A stretch of 48,082 nt of DNA from Olavius sp. associated proteobacterium Delta 1 (GTDB lineage: Bacteria; Desulfobacterota; Desulfobacteria; Desulfobacterales; JAFDCJ01). This document shows, piece after piece, positions 23,971-32,763 of the stretch (positions are counted from its first letter, which is position 1; each line of letters begins with the position of its first letter). The stretch covers positions 1-48,082 of the forward strand of contig CACVKW010000493.1 of NCBI GenBank assembly GCA_902749685.1, in the 5' to 3' direction. Both the position numbers and the translations under genes were made by a program. A model generated the notes under the pieces. That model did no database searches and was not told the origin of the DNA. It was given only the letters and a program-made list of their open reading frames with translations.

Positions 23971-24681
23971 ATGGACAAACGAATGAATAGATTCAAGCTT
24001 TGTGATTTACGCTTTTATCCTTATTTAGCAAGGATTATTGAGCGTTCGCCGGAAGAGGTAAGAGAAATTGTTCTAAATGATAGGAGCTTTCAGATATTGA
24101 CCGATGACGAGGTTCTTGAAGCGCTTGTGCTGAGATACGAGTTCGGTGCTCCGATCAGAACCCTGGTATACCTGAATACCAAAATCCTAAAGGAACCGGA
24201 CCATCAAATCATTCATACGATAGCCTCTGAAATAGCCCATTACATTTTTAAAAAACAAGGTGCCCACACGCTCATTTTGGAGAGAAAGTTGGACAGTTTG
24301 TTGATTGAGTGGGGATTCGGAAAAGAAGTTGAGGCCGTTCGATATGACCAGGTGGTTTCGAAATCAGAAGGGTATAAAATTGGATACGATTGGGCCAAAA
24401 AGCAGAACCTTGACTATTTAAGGCAACATTTTGGCCTGTATTTTGATCAATGGAATGATCAGGGTTTAGGGAGTTTATCAAACAAAGAATTTACGATGCT
24501 CAATCGTAAATGTGAAACTGATCCGGTTCTTGAAGATATTCTACCATCCCAAAAGTTAGGATTTCTTGAATCGGATATTGGCGAAATTCCAGATCCACTT
24601 TCAACCCGCAAAACCATGCTCGCGGGGATTTTGACGGCTGTCAAAGAAGCAAATTTGGAAAAAGGAGATTTATACCGATGA
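23971..24681 (+). CDS. Conserved hypothetical protein upstream of a radical SAM gene
   Basis: A 236-residue soluble protein that I do not recognise. Start at ATG 23971 with a strong GGAGGAC site. Visible features are an N-terminal helical region (YPYLARIIERSPEEVREIVL), HTIASEIAHYIFKKQG, which recalls a zinc-peptidase helix but lacks the first His of HExxH, and a polar C-terminus. Its stop overlaps the next gene's start (ATGA), so the two are translationally coupled and probably work together. Confidence 0.7.
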   Translation: MDKRMNRFKLCDLRFYPYLARIIERSPEEVREIVLNDRSFQILTDDEVLEALVLRYEFGAPIRTLVYLNTKILKEPDHQIIHTIASEIAHYIFKKQGAHTLILERKLDSLLIEWGFGKEVEAVRYDQVVSKSEGYKIGYDWAKKQNLDYLRQHFGLYFDQWNDQGLGSLSNKEFTMLNRKCETDPVLEDILPSQKLGFLESDIGEIPDPLSTRKTMLAGILTAVKEANLEKGDLYR

Positions 24682-25640
24682 TTGCATTCGGACCGGTGCC
24701 CTCCAGACGGCTAGGACGAAGTTTGGGCATCAATAATATTCCGCCCAAGGTTTGCACCTATTCCTGTGTGTATTGCCAGGTCGGAAAAACACGCCGGATG
24801 CGGTTCGAGCGCTGTCCGTTCTATGAACCTGAGGATATTTTTGCGAGTGTCAGAAATCAGGTTAAGAAAGCCGGAAAAAAAGGCGAGTCAATAGACTATC
24901 TTACTTTTGTCTCGGATGGGGAGCCGACTTTGGATGTTAATCTCGGTTACGAAATTGATCTACTGAAATCTAGCGGGAATAAGATTGGTATCATTACGAA
25001 TGCATCTCTGATTTTTCGGGAAGAGGTGAGAGCAGATCTTATGAAAGCAGATTGGGTTTCACTGAAACTCGATTCAACATGGAAAACGAGCTGGCGAAAA
25101 ATTAACAGACCCCATCGAGAATTGGAGCTGGGGTTAATTTTAACAGGGATGCTGGATTTTTCAAAAGCTTTCCGTGGAGAATTTGTAACGGAGACCATGC
25201 TGGTTCAAGGCCTAAATACCGACAGCGGCATGCTCAAAGAGCTGGCGGAATTTTTAGCCGGGCTTAATCCGGCGAAAGCATATTTAGCGATACCCACCCG
25301 ACCGCCGGCAGAAAATTGGGTGCGTCCTCCGGCACCGCAAGATATTAACATTGCCTTTCAGGTCTTTCACGAAAAGCTCGATCAGGTGGAATATTTAATT
25401 GGTTACGAAGGCAACGCATTCGCTTTTACCGGCAACGTTGAGGAAGACATGCTCAACATCACGTCGGTGCATCCGATGCGGGAGAGTGCGGTGAGCGAAC
25501 TTCTCAAAAAAGCCAACGCAGATTGGCCAAAGGTACACCAATTGATCGCTCAAGGTAAATTAGTCGAAACGGAATACGAAGGACAGAAGTTCTATTTAAG
25601 AGGAATCAGCTCTGAAGATACGATAGCCTCTTCTTTCTAA
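24678..25640 (+). CDS. Radical SAM protein, Tyw1-like family (COG0731)
   Basis: A 320-residue protein. The N-terminal FGPVPSRRLGRSLGINNIPP and radical SAM motif CTYSCVYCQ (C-x3-C-x2-C) fit the COG0731 group of Fe-S oxidoreductases. VSDGEPTLD corresponds to the SAM-binding GGEP-like motif, and KLDS follows. The C-terminal 60 residues (VSELLKKANADWPKVHQLIA) look like a winged-helix extension. The reaction is unknown; wybutosine synthesis itself is not expected in bacteria. It is coupled to the preceding hypothetical gene. Confidence 0.85.
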   Translation: MIAFGPVPSRRLGRSLGINNIPPKVCTYSCVYCQVGKTRRMRFERCPFYEPEDIFASVRNQVKKAGKKGESIDYLTFVSDGEPTLDVNLGYEIDLLKSSGNKIGIITNASLIFREEVRADLMKADWVSLKLDSTWKTSWRKINRPHRELELGLILTGMLDFSKAFRGEFVTETMLVQGLNTDSGMLKELAEFLAGLNPAKAYLAIPTRPPAENWVRPPAPQDINIAFQVFHEKLDQVEYLIGYEGNAFAFTGNVEEDMLNITSVHPMRESAVSELLKKANADWPKVHQLIAQGKLVETEYEGQKFYLRGISSEDTIASSF

Positions 25641-25792
25641 TCCGGTATAAAGTTTCTTCAGCCATTGGATCACCTTTTTTTGCAACGGATAGTCCAATGC
25701 TTCAGGATTCTGTTCAGCCTGAAAGGTTAAGTCTATGGCAGGCCCCCGGCTGGTGGTAATTAAAGCAGCGCCCAAAAAGGGAGGTGAGAACT

Positions 25793-26017
25793 ATGCCCAG
25801 AAGAGATGGAACCGGACCACAGGGTCAGGGACCGATGACGGGAAGAGGTCTCGGCAAATGTAAAACGAAAAATAAAGCTTCTGTGTCACCCAGACAGGGC
25901 GGTATGGGAATAGGCCGGAAAGCCGGCCGTAGCCGGCGCCAAGAACCAGGTCAGGGTGCCGGTGCCGATCGAAGCGCTGGAAGAGGCGCCGGACAAGGCC
26001 GAGGTCGACGGCCTTAA
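25793..26017 (+). CDS. Small Gly/Arg-rich DUF5320-type protein
   Basis: A 74-residue protein beginning MPRRDGTGPQGQGPMTGRGL, a conserved N-terminal motif of short glycine-rich proteins common in anaerobes near nitrogenase-cofactor-like (NifX/Mrp) genes. Ribosome site GGGAGGTGAG. After about residue 40 the sequence turns Gly/Arg-rich and loses the coiled coil usually found; another frame stays open there (to about 26090), so a frameshift is possible. Related short proteins are at 26653 and 37999. Confidence 0.55.
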   Translation: MPRRDGTGPQGQGPMTGRGLGKCKTKNKASVSPRQGGMGIGRKAGRSRRQEPGQGAGADRSAGRGAGQGRGRRP

Positions 26018-26237
26018 CAAATCAACAATTTTACTAGTTCGTGGCACCAATGATTTTTCGCTTTTAGCGGCAAAGCGGTCTACCTCATAAAATATAAATA
26101 GAGCAATTTCAATTGTCGCACATCCTCTGGATAAATCGCCGCTGGATGCCGCAATTTGCCTGGATTCGTTCGAGGGCATCGGTCCGCCCTGGAAGATCAG
26201 TTGCACAAAAATCAAAGAAATAACTCTTAAGGATCTA

Positions 26238-26351
26238 ACCCAATACCCAATACCTAATACCCAATACCTAATACCCAATACCTAATACCCAATACCTAAT
26301 ACCCACTACCCAGTACCAATTACCCAGTTCCTATTACCTAGTACCAATTAC
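26238..26351. repeat. Tandem TACCCAATACCTAA repeat array
   Basis: About 114 bp made of 7-bp units alternating TACCCAA and TACCTAA, at least nine units clean and then degenerate TACCCAG/TACCAAT units. The remaining intergenic sequence 26018-26652 has no supported gene; it also contains an activator element and sigma-54 site listed separately. Confidence 0.8.
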
Positions 26352-26481
26352 TTAAGATCTACAGCAGGAAACATGCCAGCAAGCGCTGGAAAGTTAAATA
26401 TTAATGAATTCAAATAGTTATTTTTTGTCATTCAGGAAATATTTTTGGCTGGGAAAAAAGTTAGAAAAATTCCAACATTTG

Positions 26482-26515
26482 ATTCGAAATTTTTCTATTT
26501 CGCGAGGATTGCGAA
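26482..26515 (+). promoter_or_regulatory. Upstream activator element (degenerate)
   Basis: ATTCGAAATTTTTCTATTTC followed by GCGAGGATTGCGAA is a diverged version of the regulon's composite element, ending about 69 bp before the -24 box at 26584. Confidence 0.45.
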
Positions 26516-26583
26516 TTATTCCTGTCAACTCATCGATGCGATAATAGATTGAATTTACAGCGCTTATTTTGATTGTAGTTAAC

Positions 26584-26599
26584 TGGCACGCAATATGCT
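26584..26599 (+). promoter_or_regulatory. Sigma-54 promoter of the DUF5320/dksA-like unit
   Basis: TGGCAC-GCAAT-ATGCT, matching the other sites in the window. It lies 53 bp before the next ATG. Confidence 0.75.
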
Positions 26600-26652
26600 T
26601 TGAAAAAAGGTATGAATCAAAGAAAATTTACTGACCAAAGGAGGTGATTTAA

Positions 26653-27006
26653 ATGCCAGGTTTTGATGGAAGCGGACCGAGCAGCAGAGGTCCTATGACT
26701 GGAGGGGGACGCGGGTATTGCAATTCCGGAGCGTCATATGGATTCCGAAGATCATCCTCAAGTCGAGGTGTCGGTTTTGGTTATGGCAGAGACCGGAGAT
26801 ACCGGCATATTTATCGGGAAACCGGCTTGCCCCGTTGGGCGCGAAGGCAGTCGGATTGGCCAGGTCCATACCGCGAGCGCTACTATTCGCAGGAGGACGA
26901 AGTCAGAATGCTTAAAGAGGAAGCCGAAGCACTCAAAGAGGATCTGAACACCATAGAACGTCGAATGAGTGATCTGGAAACCGAGGAAAAACCGGCTGAA
27001 CGGTGA
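26653..27006 (+). CDS. DUF5320-type glycine-rich coiled-coil protein
   Basis: A 117-residue protein: N-terminal MPGFDGSGPSSRGPMTGGGR plus GYCN, a Gly/Arg/Tyr-rich middle, and a C-terminal helix (EDEVRMLKEEAEALKEDLNT) that should form a coiled coil. This is the usual layout of DUF5320; function unknown, though members cluster with Mrp-type ATPases and NifX-like proteins, and two Mrp genes are in this window. AAAGGAGGTGA ribosome site. Its stop overlaps a GTG in the dksA-like frame. Confidence 0.75.
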   Translation: MPGFDGSGPSSRGPMTGGGRGYCNSGASYGFRRSSSSRGVGFGYGRDRRYRHIYRETGLPRWARRQSDWPGPYRERYYSQEDEVRMLKEEAEALKEDLNTIERRMSDLETEEKPAER

Positions 27007-27044
27007 ACTATGAACCTGTAAACGCTTGCCAGCAAAGGTTTCAG

Positions 27045-27494
27045 ATGAAGGAAAACACTTTAAAAAAAATCAAATCACTATTATTGAATCTCCGCCGGGA
27101 AATGTTGCAACAGGTTGCGCACTTAGAAATTGAGCGCGAAGGATTAGAACAGTATTCTATCGAGCCAATCGATTCGGCTCAAAAAGAAAATTTGGTGCAG
27201 CTCATTCGAAAGCTGGATGAACGTGGTAAAGAAGAAATCGGAGAAATAAAGCTGGCACTCACGAAAATGAGGTCAGGCCGTTATGGCATATGTGAGCTCT
27301 GCGGCAAATCGATTCCGATAAAACGACTGACGGTTTTGCCGGCAACCCGTCTCTGTCGCAATTGCGCCCAAAAGTATGAGGAAGCTCAAAAGCTGAGGCA
27401 ACACCAACGTGATGAGGTTATCGATGATGAGTTGCTCGACGAGTATCGCAACCTGAATGATGAGAACTCGTCACTTTCACAGGAACATTTCTGA
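27045..27494 (+). CDS. DksA/TraR-type zinc-finger protein
   Basis: A 149-residue protein with an N-terminal coiled coil (LKKIKSLLLNLRREMLQQVA, ENLVQLIRKLDERGKEEIGE) and a C4 zinc finger CELCGKSIP...CRNCAQ, as in DksA/TraR proteins that modulate RNA polymerase through its secondary channel. The acidic DD at the coiled-coil tip is not evident (the tip region reads EPIDSAQKEN), so its effect on polymerase may differ. Start at ATG 27045 with AAAGG; a GTG at 27003 that overlaps the previous stop would add 14 residues. Confidence 0.8.
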   Translation: MKENTLKKIKSLLLNLRREMLQQVAHLEIEREGLEQYSIEPIDSAQKENLVQLIRKLDERGKEEIGEIKLALTKMRSGRYGICELCGKSIPIKRLTVLPATRLCRNCAQKYEEAQKLRQHQRDEVIDDELLDEYRNLNDENSSLSQEHF

Positions 27495-27506
27495 AGGGAG
27501 GCAGCA

Positions 27507-27971
27507 ATGTATCAAACAATACTTGTACCGATGGACGGGTCGAAGCGAGCTGAAGCAATATTGGGTCATGTTGAAAGCATTGCCAAAAGCAATGATGCCA
27601 AAGTGTTTTTCCTCAAGGTTGAGGAGGAACCCATTATGCTGGAACGTGACGAAGTTATTGATATTGAAAAGTATCATGAAGTGTTTGATAAACAAAATGC
27701 GCTCTCGCAAGCGTATCTGGACGATCTCCAAGCCAGGTTTCATGAAAAAGGCATTCATGCGGTCACCCAGTTGGCTTTCGGATCGGTTGTTAAAGCAATA
27801 TTAACTATGGCTGCAGGGACCGGTACAGACCTTATTGCAATGGCCACCCACGGTTTGAGCGGTCTGGCCCGCGTGTCTTATGGCAGTGTGGCGGCAGGGG
27901 TGTTGCAAGCGGCTGATATTCCCATTTTGCTGATCAGATCCGGCAGCGACAAAAATGAGGAAACTTGCTAA
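27507..27971 (+). CDS. Universal stress protein
   Basis: A 154-residue single USP domain. It starts MYQTILVPMDGSKRAEAIL with the nucleotide-binding Asp, and has the ATP motif G-x2-G-x9-G-S in THGLSGLARVSYGSVAAGVL. The ATP motif places it with nucleotide-binding USPs. It sits 12 bp after the dksA-like gene with GGGAGGC, in the same sigma-54 unit. Confidence 0.9.
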   Translation: MYQTILVPMDGSKRAEAILGHVESIAKSNDAKVFFLKVEEEPIMLERDEVIDIEKYHEVFDKQNALSQAYLDDLQARFHEKGIHAVTQLAFGSVVKAILTMAAGTGTDLIAMATHGLSGLARVSYGSVAAGVLQAADIPILLIRSGSDKNEETC

Positions 27972-28023
27972 TTAATCCGCCCTGAAAAACAGCAAATCCG
28001 CCGCATCAGGCGCTAATTTGGTA

Positions 28024-28188
28024 CTAAGGCTCGCACAAAAATAACTTCACATTTTAAGCACCGATGCATCCCGCCTGGCGGCGTTGCGAAAGCTCGGAAT
28101 ATACCAGATATTCCTGCTCTTTCGCGCCTTGCCGGGCAGGCGCCGCAACACTTAAATTTTGCGAATTTATTTTTGCACGAACCCTAAG
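28024..28188. mobile_element. Long imperfect palindromic element before ppdK
   Basis: About 165 bp whose two halves are imperfect inverted repeats of about 80 bp: left CTAAGG-CTCGCACAAAAATAA...TTTTAAG...GCCTGGCGGC-GTTGCGAAAG...GGAATAT, right the complement of CTTAGGGTTCGTGCAAAAA...TTTAAG...GGCAAGGCGCGAAAG...GGAATAT. It resembles a palindromic MITE or REP-like element rather than a terminator, being too long and without a U-run. Its right end supplies part of the ppdK ribosome site (TAAGGAG). No obvious target duplication. Confidence 0.6.
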
Positions 28189-28198
28189 GAGACTTAAT

Positions 28199-30928
28199 AT
28201 GCCGAATAAATGGGTATATCAATTTAAGGAGGTTGATCAGGCCGAAAAATATGTCGGCGGTGAATGGGTAAACGTGCGCGGTCTTCTCGGCGGCAAGGGC
28301 GCGAACCTGGCTGAAATGACGCGCATTGGGGTTCCGGTGCCACCCGGTTTTACGATAACCACGGAAGCGTGTAATGCATATCTGGCCTCCGGGGAAACCT
28401 TCCCGGCGGAAATGTGGGACCAGGTTCTGCAGGCGGTTGCAGGTTTAGAAAAAGACAGCGGAAAAAAGTTTGGTGATCGAAAAAACCCTTTGCTGGTTTC
28501 GTGCCGTTCCGGTGCCAAATTTTCCATGCCCGGTATGATGGATACCATTTTAAATATCGGCCTCAATGATGAAACCGCCAAAGGGCTGGTCGAATTGACC
28601 GGCAATGAACGCTTTGTCTATGATTCATTCCGCCGTCTGATTCAAATGTTCGGCAGTGTTGTGAGAGGAATACCCGATGAAGTCTTTGAAGATAAAATCA
28701 GTGAACTGCGCTCCCGAGCAGGCGTTGAAACCGATGCCGACCTGGCTTCTGAAGATTTGAAAGCATTAACGCAGGAATTCAAACAAATCTTCAGACGCCA
28801 CACCACCACTAGCTTCCCCGGCGAGCCTCACGTCCAACTCAAAATGGCAATCGATGCTGTTTTCAAAAGCTGGAACGGCAAAAGAGCCGTCGATTACCGC
28901 AACGCATCCGCTATTGCCCACGACCTGGGCACGGCCGTCAATATTGTCAGCATGGTTTTCGGCAATTCAGGCGACGATAGCTTGACCGGTGTTGCGTTGA
29001 CTCGCAACGGTACCACCGGGGAAAGCCGGATAGAAGGTGACTATCTAAAAAACGCCCAGGGGGAGGATGTGGTGGCCGGGATCCGTCAGACCAATGACCT
29101 GTCACAGTTAAAAAATGAGATGCCGGATATCTATGCCCAATTTGAACAAATTGCCAGACGGCTGGAAACCCATTATCGCGAGATGCAGGATGTGGAATTT
29201 ACGGTTGAAAAAGGTAAGTTGTGGATGCTGCAAACCCGCAGCGGAAAGCGCACCGCCCAGGCGGCGGTTCGCATCGCAGTCGACATGGCCCAGGAAAAGT
29301 TGATTAGCAAACAAGAGGCGGTTTTACGTATTACGCCGGAACAGGTCGATTTCTTTTTGCACCCCCAGTTTGAACGAGAAGCCGAAGCCGTGGCCAAAGC
29401 CGAGGGGACTATGCTGGCCACCGGTCTGAATGTTTCACCCGGTGCCGCGGTGGGAATCGTTGCCTTCGATGCTGATTTAGCTGAAATATGGGCCAAAGAA
29501 CAGAATAAGGAAGTCATTATGGTGCGCCCCGAAACCAAACCGGATGATGTACACGGTATGCTGGCCGCCCAGGGAATTCTGACCAGCCGGGGCGGGCGTA
29601 CCAGCCATGCGGCTCTGGTTGCCCGACAGTTCGGCAAGCCGGCCGTGGTCGGCGTATCAGAGTTGAAGATCGATATTAACAAACGCCAAATGAGAATTAA
29701 CGATGACACCATTAAAGAAGGTGACTGGTTATCACTAGACGGGACGGCCGGAGAAGTATACCGCGGAAAAATTAAAACCGTGGTGCCCGATATCATGGAT
29801 CCGTGGCTGATTAAGCTGCTTGCCTGGGCCGACAAATTTCGACGTCTCGGTGTCTGGACCAATGCCGACCAGCCTGACGATGCCCGACGCGCGAGGACTT
29901 ATGGCGCTGAGGGAATCGGATTGTGCCGCACGGAGCACATGTTTTTTGAAGCCCGGCGGCTGCCTTATCTGCACAAAATGATCATGAGCGACCTGCCGAT
30001 TGAGCGGCGTGAAGCCCTGGATGCCTTACTGCCGTTTCAAAGAGATGATTTTGCCGGCCTTTTCCGGGCCATGGACGGACTCCCGGTAATCGCCCGGCTG
30101 ATCGATCCGCCGCTGCATGAATTTTTGCCCAATCATATGGAGTTAAACCATGATCTCACCGATTTTAAAATTCGCCTCAAGCATGCCGATACCCTTGAGA
30201 AAGTCGATACCCTTTTGCAGCAGATCAAAGAAAAAGAACAGGTTTTAAAAAGAGTTGAAAGCCTGCACGAGAGCAATCCCATGCTGGGTCTGCGCGGCGT
30301 ACGCCTGGGTATTCAGATTCCGGAACTGACCACCATGCAGGTGCGTGCCATCTTTGAGGCAGCCTGTATGGTTGCCAAAGAAGGTATCGAGGTACATCCG
30401 GAAATAATGATTCCGCTGACCAGCCATGTCAATGAATTAAAAGCCCAACGGGATATTCTGGAGGTCGAGGCCCAAAAAGTGATGCGGGAACAAGGCACTG
30501 AAATAGACTACAAGTTCGGCACCATGATTGAGATCCCCCGGGCCGCACTGACGGCCCATCAGCTTGCCGAACATGCAGAATTCTTTTCTTTCGGTACCAA
30601 TGATTTAACCCAGACAACCTTTGGCATGTCCCGTGATGATGCCGAAGCCGGTTTTTTGATAAGATATATGCGCACGGGCATTTTACCGGAAAACCCCTTT
30701 GCCACTCTCGACCGGGATGGCGTCGGCCGGCTTATGGCACTGTGCGTAAAAAAAGCGCGGTCCGTTAATCCTGGATTGGAATGCGGGATCTGTGGTGAGC
30801 ACGCCGGTGATCCGAAATCAATTTCACTTTGCCATGAGATCGGCCTGACTTATGTGTCGTGTTCCCCTTATCGGGTGCCTGTCGCGCGTCTGGCCGCCGC
30901 TCATGCAGCACTGCTTGATAAAGGTTAG
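28199..30928 (+). CDS. ppdK: Pyruvate, phosphate dikinase
   Basis: A 909-residue PPDK (pyruvate + ATP + Pi to PEP + AMP + PPi, reversible). The ATP-grasp half begins VRGLLGGKGANLAEMTRIGV and has CRSGAKFSMPGMMDTILNIG. The phosphohistidine domain has GILTSRGGRTSHAALVARQF with the catalytic His in TSHA. The C-terminal TIM barrel has GAEGIGLCRTEHMFF, SNPMLGLRGVRLGI, FSFGTNDLTQTTFG and the catalytic Cys in ECGICGEHAGD. Full length. Start at 28199 (AAGGAG); the frame is open further upstream only because it enters the palindromic element. Confidence 0.96.
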   Translation: MPNKWVYQFKEVDQAEKYVGGEWVNVRGLLGGKGANLAEMTRIGVPVPPGFTITTEACNAYLASGETFPAEMWDQVLQAVAGLEKDSGKKFGDRKNPLLVSCRSGAKFSMPGMMDTILNIGLNDETAKGLVELTGNERFVYDSFRRLIQMFGSVVRGIPDEVFEDKISELRSRAGVETDADLASEDLKALTQEFKQIFRRHTTTSFPGEPHVQLKMAIDAVFKSWNGKRAVDYRNASAIAHDLGTAVNIVSMVFGNSGDDSLTGVALTRNGTTGESRIEGDYLKNAQGEDVVAGIRQTNDLSQLKNEMPDIYAQFEQIARRLETHYREMQDVEFTVEKGKLWMLQTRSGKRTAQAAVRIAVDMAQEKLISKQEAVLRITPEQVDFFLHPQFEREAEAVAKAEGTMLATGLNVSPGAAVGIVAFDADLAEIWAKEQNKEVIMVRPETKPDDVHGMLAAQGILTSRGGRTSHAALVARQFGKPAVVGVSELKIDINKRQMRINDDTIKEGDWLSLDGTAGEVYRGKIKTVVPDIMDPWLIKLLAWADKFRRLGVWTNADQPDDARRARTYGAEGIGLCRTEHMFFEARRLPYLHKMIMSDLPIERREALDALLPFQRDDFAGLFRAMDGLPVIARLIDPPLHEFLPNHMELNHDLTDFKIRLKHADTLEKVDTLLQQIKEKEQVLKRVESLHESNPMLGLRGVRLGIQIPELTTMQVRAIFEAACMVAKEGIEVHPEIMIPLTSHVNELKAQRDILEVEAQKVMREQGTEIDYKFGTMIEIPRAALTAHQLAEHAEFFSFGTNDLTQTTFGMSRDDAEAGFLIRYMRTGILPENPFATLDRDGVGRLMALCVKKARSVNPGLECGICGEHAGDPKSISLCHEIGLTYVSCSPYRVPVARLAAAHAALLDKG

Positions 30929-31001
30929 ACGGACCAACAGGCACGGTGGCGCATGAAAGATAAGTCATCAGAACTATTTTATTCGGAAGGAGGCCGGTGA
31001 T

Positions 31002-31448
31002 ATGTACCACAAAATTATAGTCCCGCTGGATGGATCAAAAAGAGCCGAAAAGATATTGCCGCATTTGGAAGAGCTGGCCAAAAGGTACAAAGCAAAAGTT
31101 ATTTTTTTGCATGTGATTGAATACAAGGCGATCCCTACCAGTGAAGGCGAATATATTAATTTAACGGACCAGGAGTTCGATCAAGCGAAAAAGCAGGCCG
31201 AGACGCACCTGGCGGGGATCCAGGGAGAGTTCCGGGAAAAAAACATCGAAAGTCAATCACGGGTCATCTTTGGCTCTGTGGTGGAGGGGATCATAAACAT
31301 CGCTGCACAGGAGGCCGTGGATCTGATCGCGCTGGCCAGTCACGGCCGTGGGGGCCTTGCCAGAGTTTTTTACGGCAGTGTCGCCGCCGGGCTATTGCAT
31401 CGGGTGGACCGCCCCCTGTTGATTATCAGGTCCCGCCAAACTGAGTAA
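31002..31448 (+). CDS. Universal stress protein
   Basis: A 148-residue USP domain: MYHKIIVPLDGSKRAEKILP at the start and the ATP motif SHGRGGLARVFYGSVAAGLL. About 45 percent like the USP at 27507-27971 by eye. GGAGGCC ribosome site. After its TAA, the same frame continues into a further USP remnant, so it may once have been the N-terminal half of a tandem USP or followed by a second gene. Confidence 0.9.
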   Translation: MYHKIIVPLDGSKRAEKILPHLEELAKRYKAKVIFLHVIEYKAIPTSEGEYINLTDQEFDQAKKQAETHLAGIQGEFREKNIESQSRVIFGSVVEGIINIAAQEAVDLIALASHGRGGLARVFYGSVAAGLLHRVDRPLLIIRSRQTE

Positions 31449-31640
31449 TGGGAGAATAAAAATTTTGAGAAAATAATTGAGGCCGCCCAAGAAAAAGATG
31501 CCGATCTGATCGTCATGACTCCCGACGGACGAACCGGTATTTCCCATGCACTGGTGGGCAGTGTGGCTGAAAAAGTGGTTCGGCAGGCGCCTTGTCCAGT
31601 CCTAACGATTAGACCTAAGGGTGAGTCCCTATATCCTTGA
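31449..31640 (+). pseudogene. C-terminal USP remnant
   Basis: A 63-codon open stretch directly after and in frame with the upstream USP stop. It reads EKIIEAAQEKDADLIVMTPD, GRTGISHALVGSVAEKVVRQ, then APCPVLTIRP: the last third of a USP including a G-x2-G-x9-G-S-like motif. It lacks a start and the first two thirds, so it is a decayed copy. Confidence 0.75.
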
Positions 31641-31651
31641 AAGGAGTCAAT

Positions 31652-31981
31652 ATGAAGCGCTATCCAGAAAAAAGAGCTTGTGAACGTCATTGCTACGCCG
31701 CCGATATTGCGTTCTCATATTTCAATCACAAACATTCCTATAATGCTGAGATACTGAATATAGGCCTCGGTGGTATGTGTTTTAAATCATATTTATCCCT
31801 GCTACCCGGGACAACGATTTGTGTCCGCTTAAAAAAAAATCATTCGAATGGCTCCTGCAGCGGCTCCTGTGAAGGGCTGCACCTAGTCACCCTGGCGGAT
31901 GTAAAATGGTGCCATGAAGCGACAGGTTCCGAAGCCTTTCCTTACGGAGTCGGCGTTAAATATTTTGAACCGGTTTACTAA
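31652..31981 (+). CDS. PilZ-domain-like protein
   Basis: A 109-residue single-domain protein. The pattern RACERH near the N-terminus, NIGLGGMCF (N/D-x-S-x-x-G position, with Gly for Ser) and the final YGVGVKYFE match the PilZ fold that binds cyclic di-GMP; the first Arg motif is RxxxR-like but imperfect, so ligand binding is uncertain. AAGGAGTC ribosome site. A second PilZ-like gene follows by 61 bp. Confidence 0.65.
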   Translation: MKRYPEKRACERHCYAADIAFSYFNHKHSYNAEILNIGLGGMCFKSYLSLLPGTTICVRLKKNHSNGSCSGSCEGLHLVTLADVKWCHEATGSEAFPYGVGVKYFEPVY

Positions 31982-32042
31982 CTATTCGGTGGTAACATGC
32001 TAGCCACCAAGACACCAAGTCACAAGGACCATGGTGAGCGAC

Positions 32043-32630
32043 ATGAATAACCTTTTTGTTATCAGCAAAGACAATCCCTACCCGCTGGTGGATAATGTCA
32101 GGCCGATTGAATACAGGTACGATTTAATCGGAACTGATGATTCACTATCGCTGGATTTGGATGCTTTATATGGAAAGAATAGGGCTGAGCATCGATACTA
32201 CCAACGATTTCAACTGAACGAGGATGCGTTTGCCCTGATCAGGTCAACTTTTGGCGGGCCACTGAAAATTCAAGGTAAGAGCATGGGCTGCATCGCCTGT
32301 GCCGTGTTTGATGCCAGGCCGGTCAAACTCGGCAAAATTGATAACATCAGTATGGGCGGACTTGTGTTTCAGCATGTAGATAGTAAAACACAACAAACCC
32401 ATGAATTTGTGCTGGATATTTTATTGGCTGATTGCGGATTCTACCTGGCTGATATACCGTTTAAAATCATATCCGATGTTGTGATACCTGAGGATGTTCC
32501 CGGCGAATCTATTGAAATGCACCGGGCTCGTCTGCAGTTTCAAAAACTGAGCGCTGACCAGCAAGCGAGGTTGAAAAATTTCATTCTTAACCACGGCACA
32601 GAAATTGATGAAATCGGCGTCAATGAATAG
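32043..32630 (+). CDS. PilZ-domain protein with N-terminal extension
   Basis: A 195-residue protein. After about 55 residues without recognisable domain, HRYYQRFQLNEDAFALI and later IDNISMGGLVFQHV give the RxxxR-like and N-x-S-x-x-G motifs of PilZ domains. The C-terminal part (MHRARLQFQKLSADQQARLK) is the usual closing helix. Start could be ATG 32031 (AAGGACC) or 32043 (GGTGAG); the shorter is listed. Likely a c-di-GMP receptor alongside its neighbour. Confidence 0.65.
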   Translation: MNNLFVISKDNPYPLVDNVRPIEYRYDLIGTDDSLSLDLDALYGKNRAEHRYYQRFQLNEDAFALIRSTFGGPLKIQGKSMGCIACAVFDARPVKLGKIDNISMGGLVFQHVDSKTQQTHEFVLDILLADCGFYLADIPFKIISDVVIPEDVPGESIEMHRARLQFQKLSADQQARLKNFILNHGTEIDEIGVNE

Positions 32631-32640
32631 GTTGGTTTAA

Positions 32641-32690
32641 ACAAATACCCAATAACAAATACCCAATAACAAATACCCAATACCTAATAC
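32641..32690. repeat. Tandem AAATACCCAATAAC repeat
   Basis: Three copies of a 14-bp unit AAATACCCAATAAC and a TACCTAATAC tail between the PilZ and glycogen-synthase-like genes. Same 7-bp core (TACCCAA) as at 26238-26351. Confidence 0.75.
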
Positions 32691-32763
32691 TTGGTGCCTT
32701 CCAATTGGATTATATAAAATTGGGTTAATATTATCGCCAAGTATTGAATTGGAGGATCCCATT

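Noticed and set aside
26238..26351. Regular repeats considered as a CRISPR array
   Set aside because: Seven-base contiguous units without spacers and no cas genes nearby.
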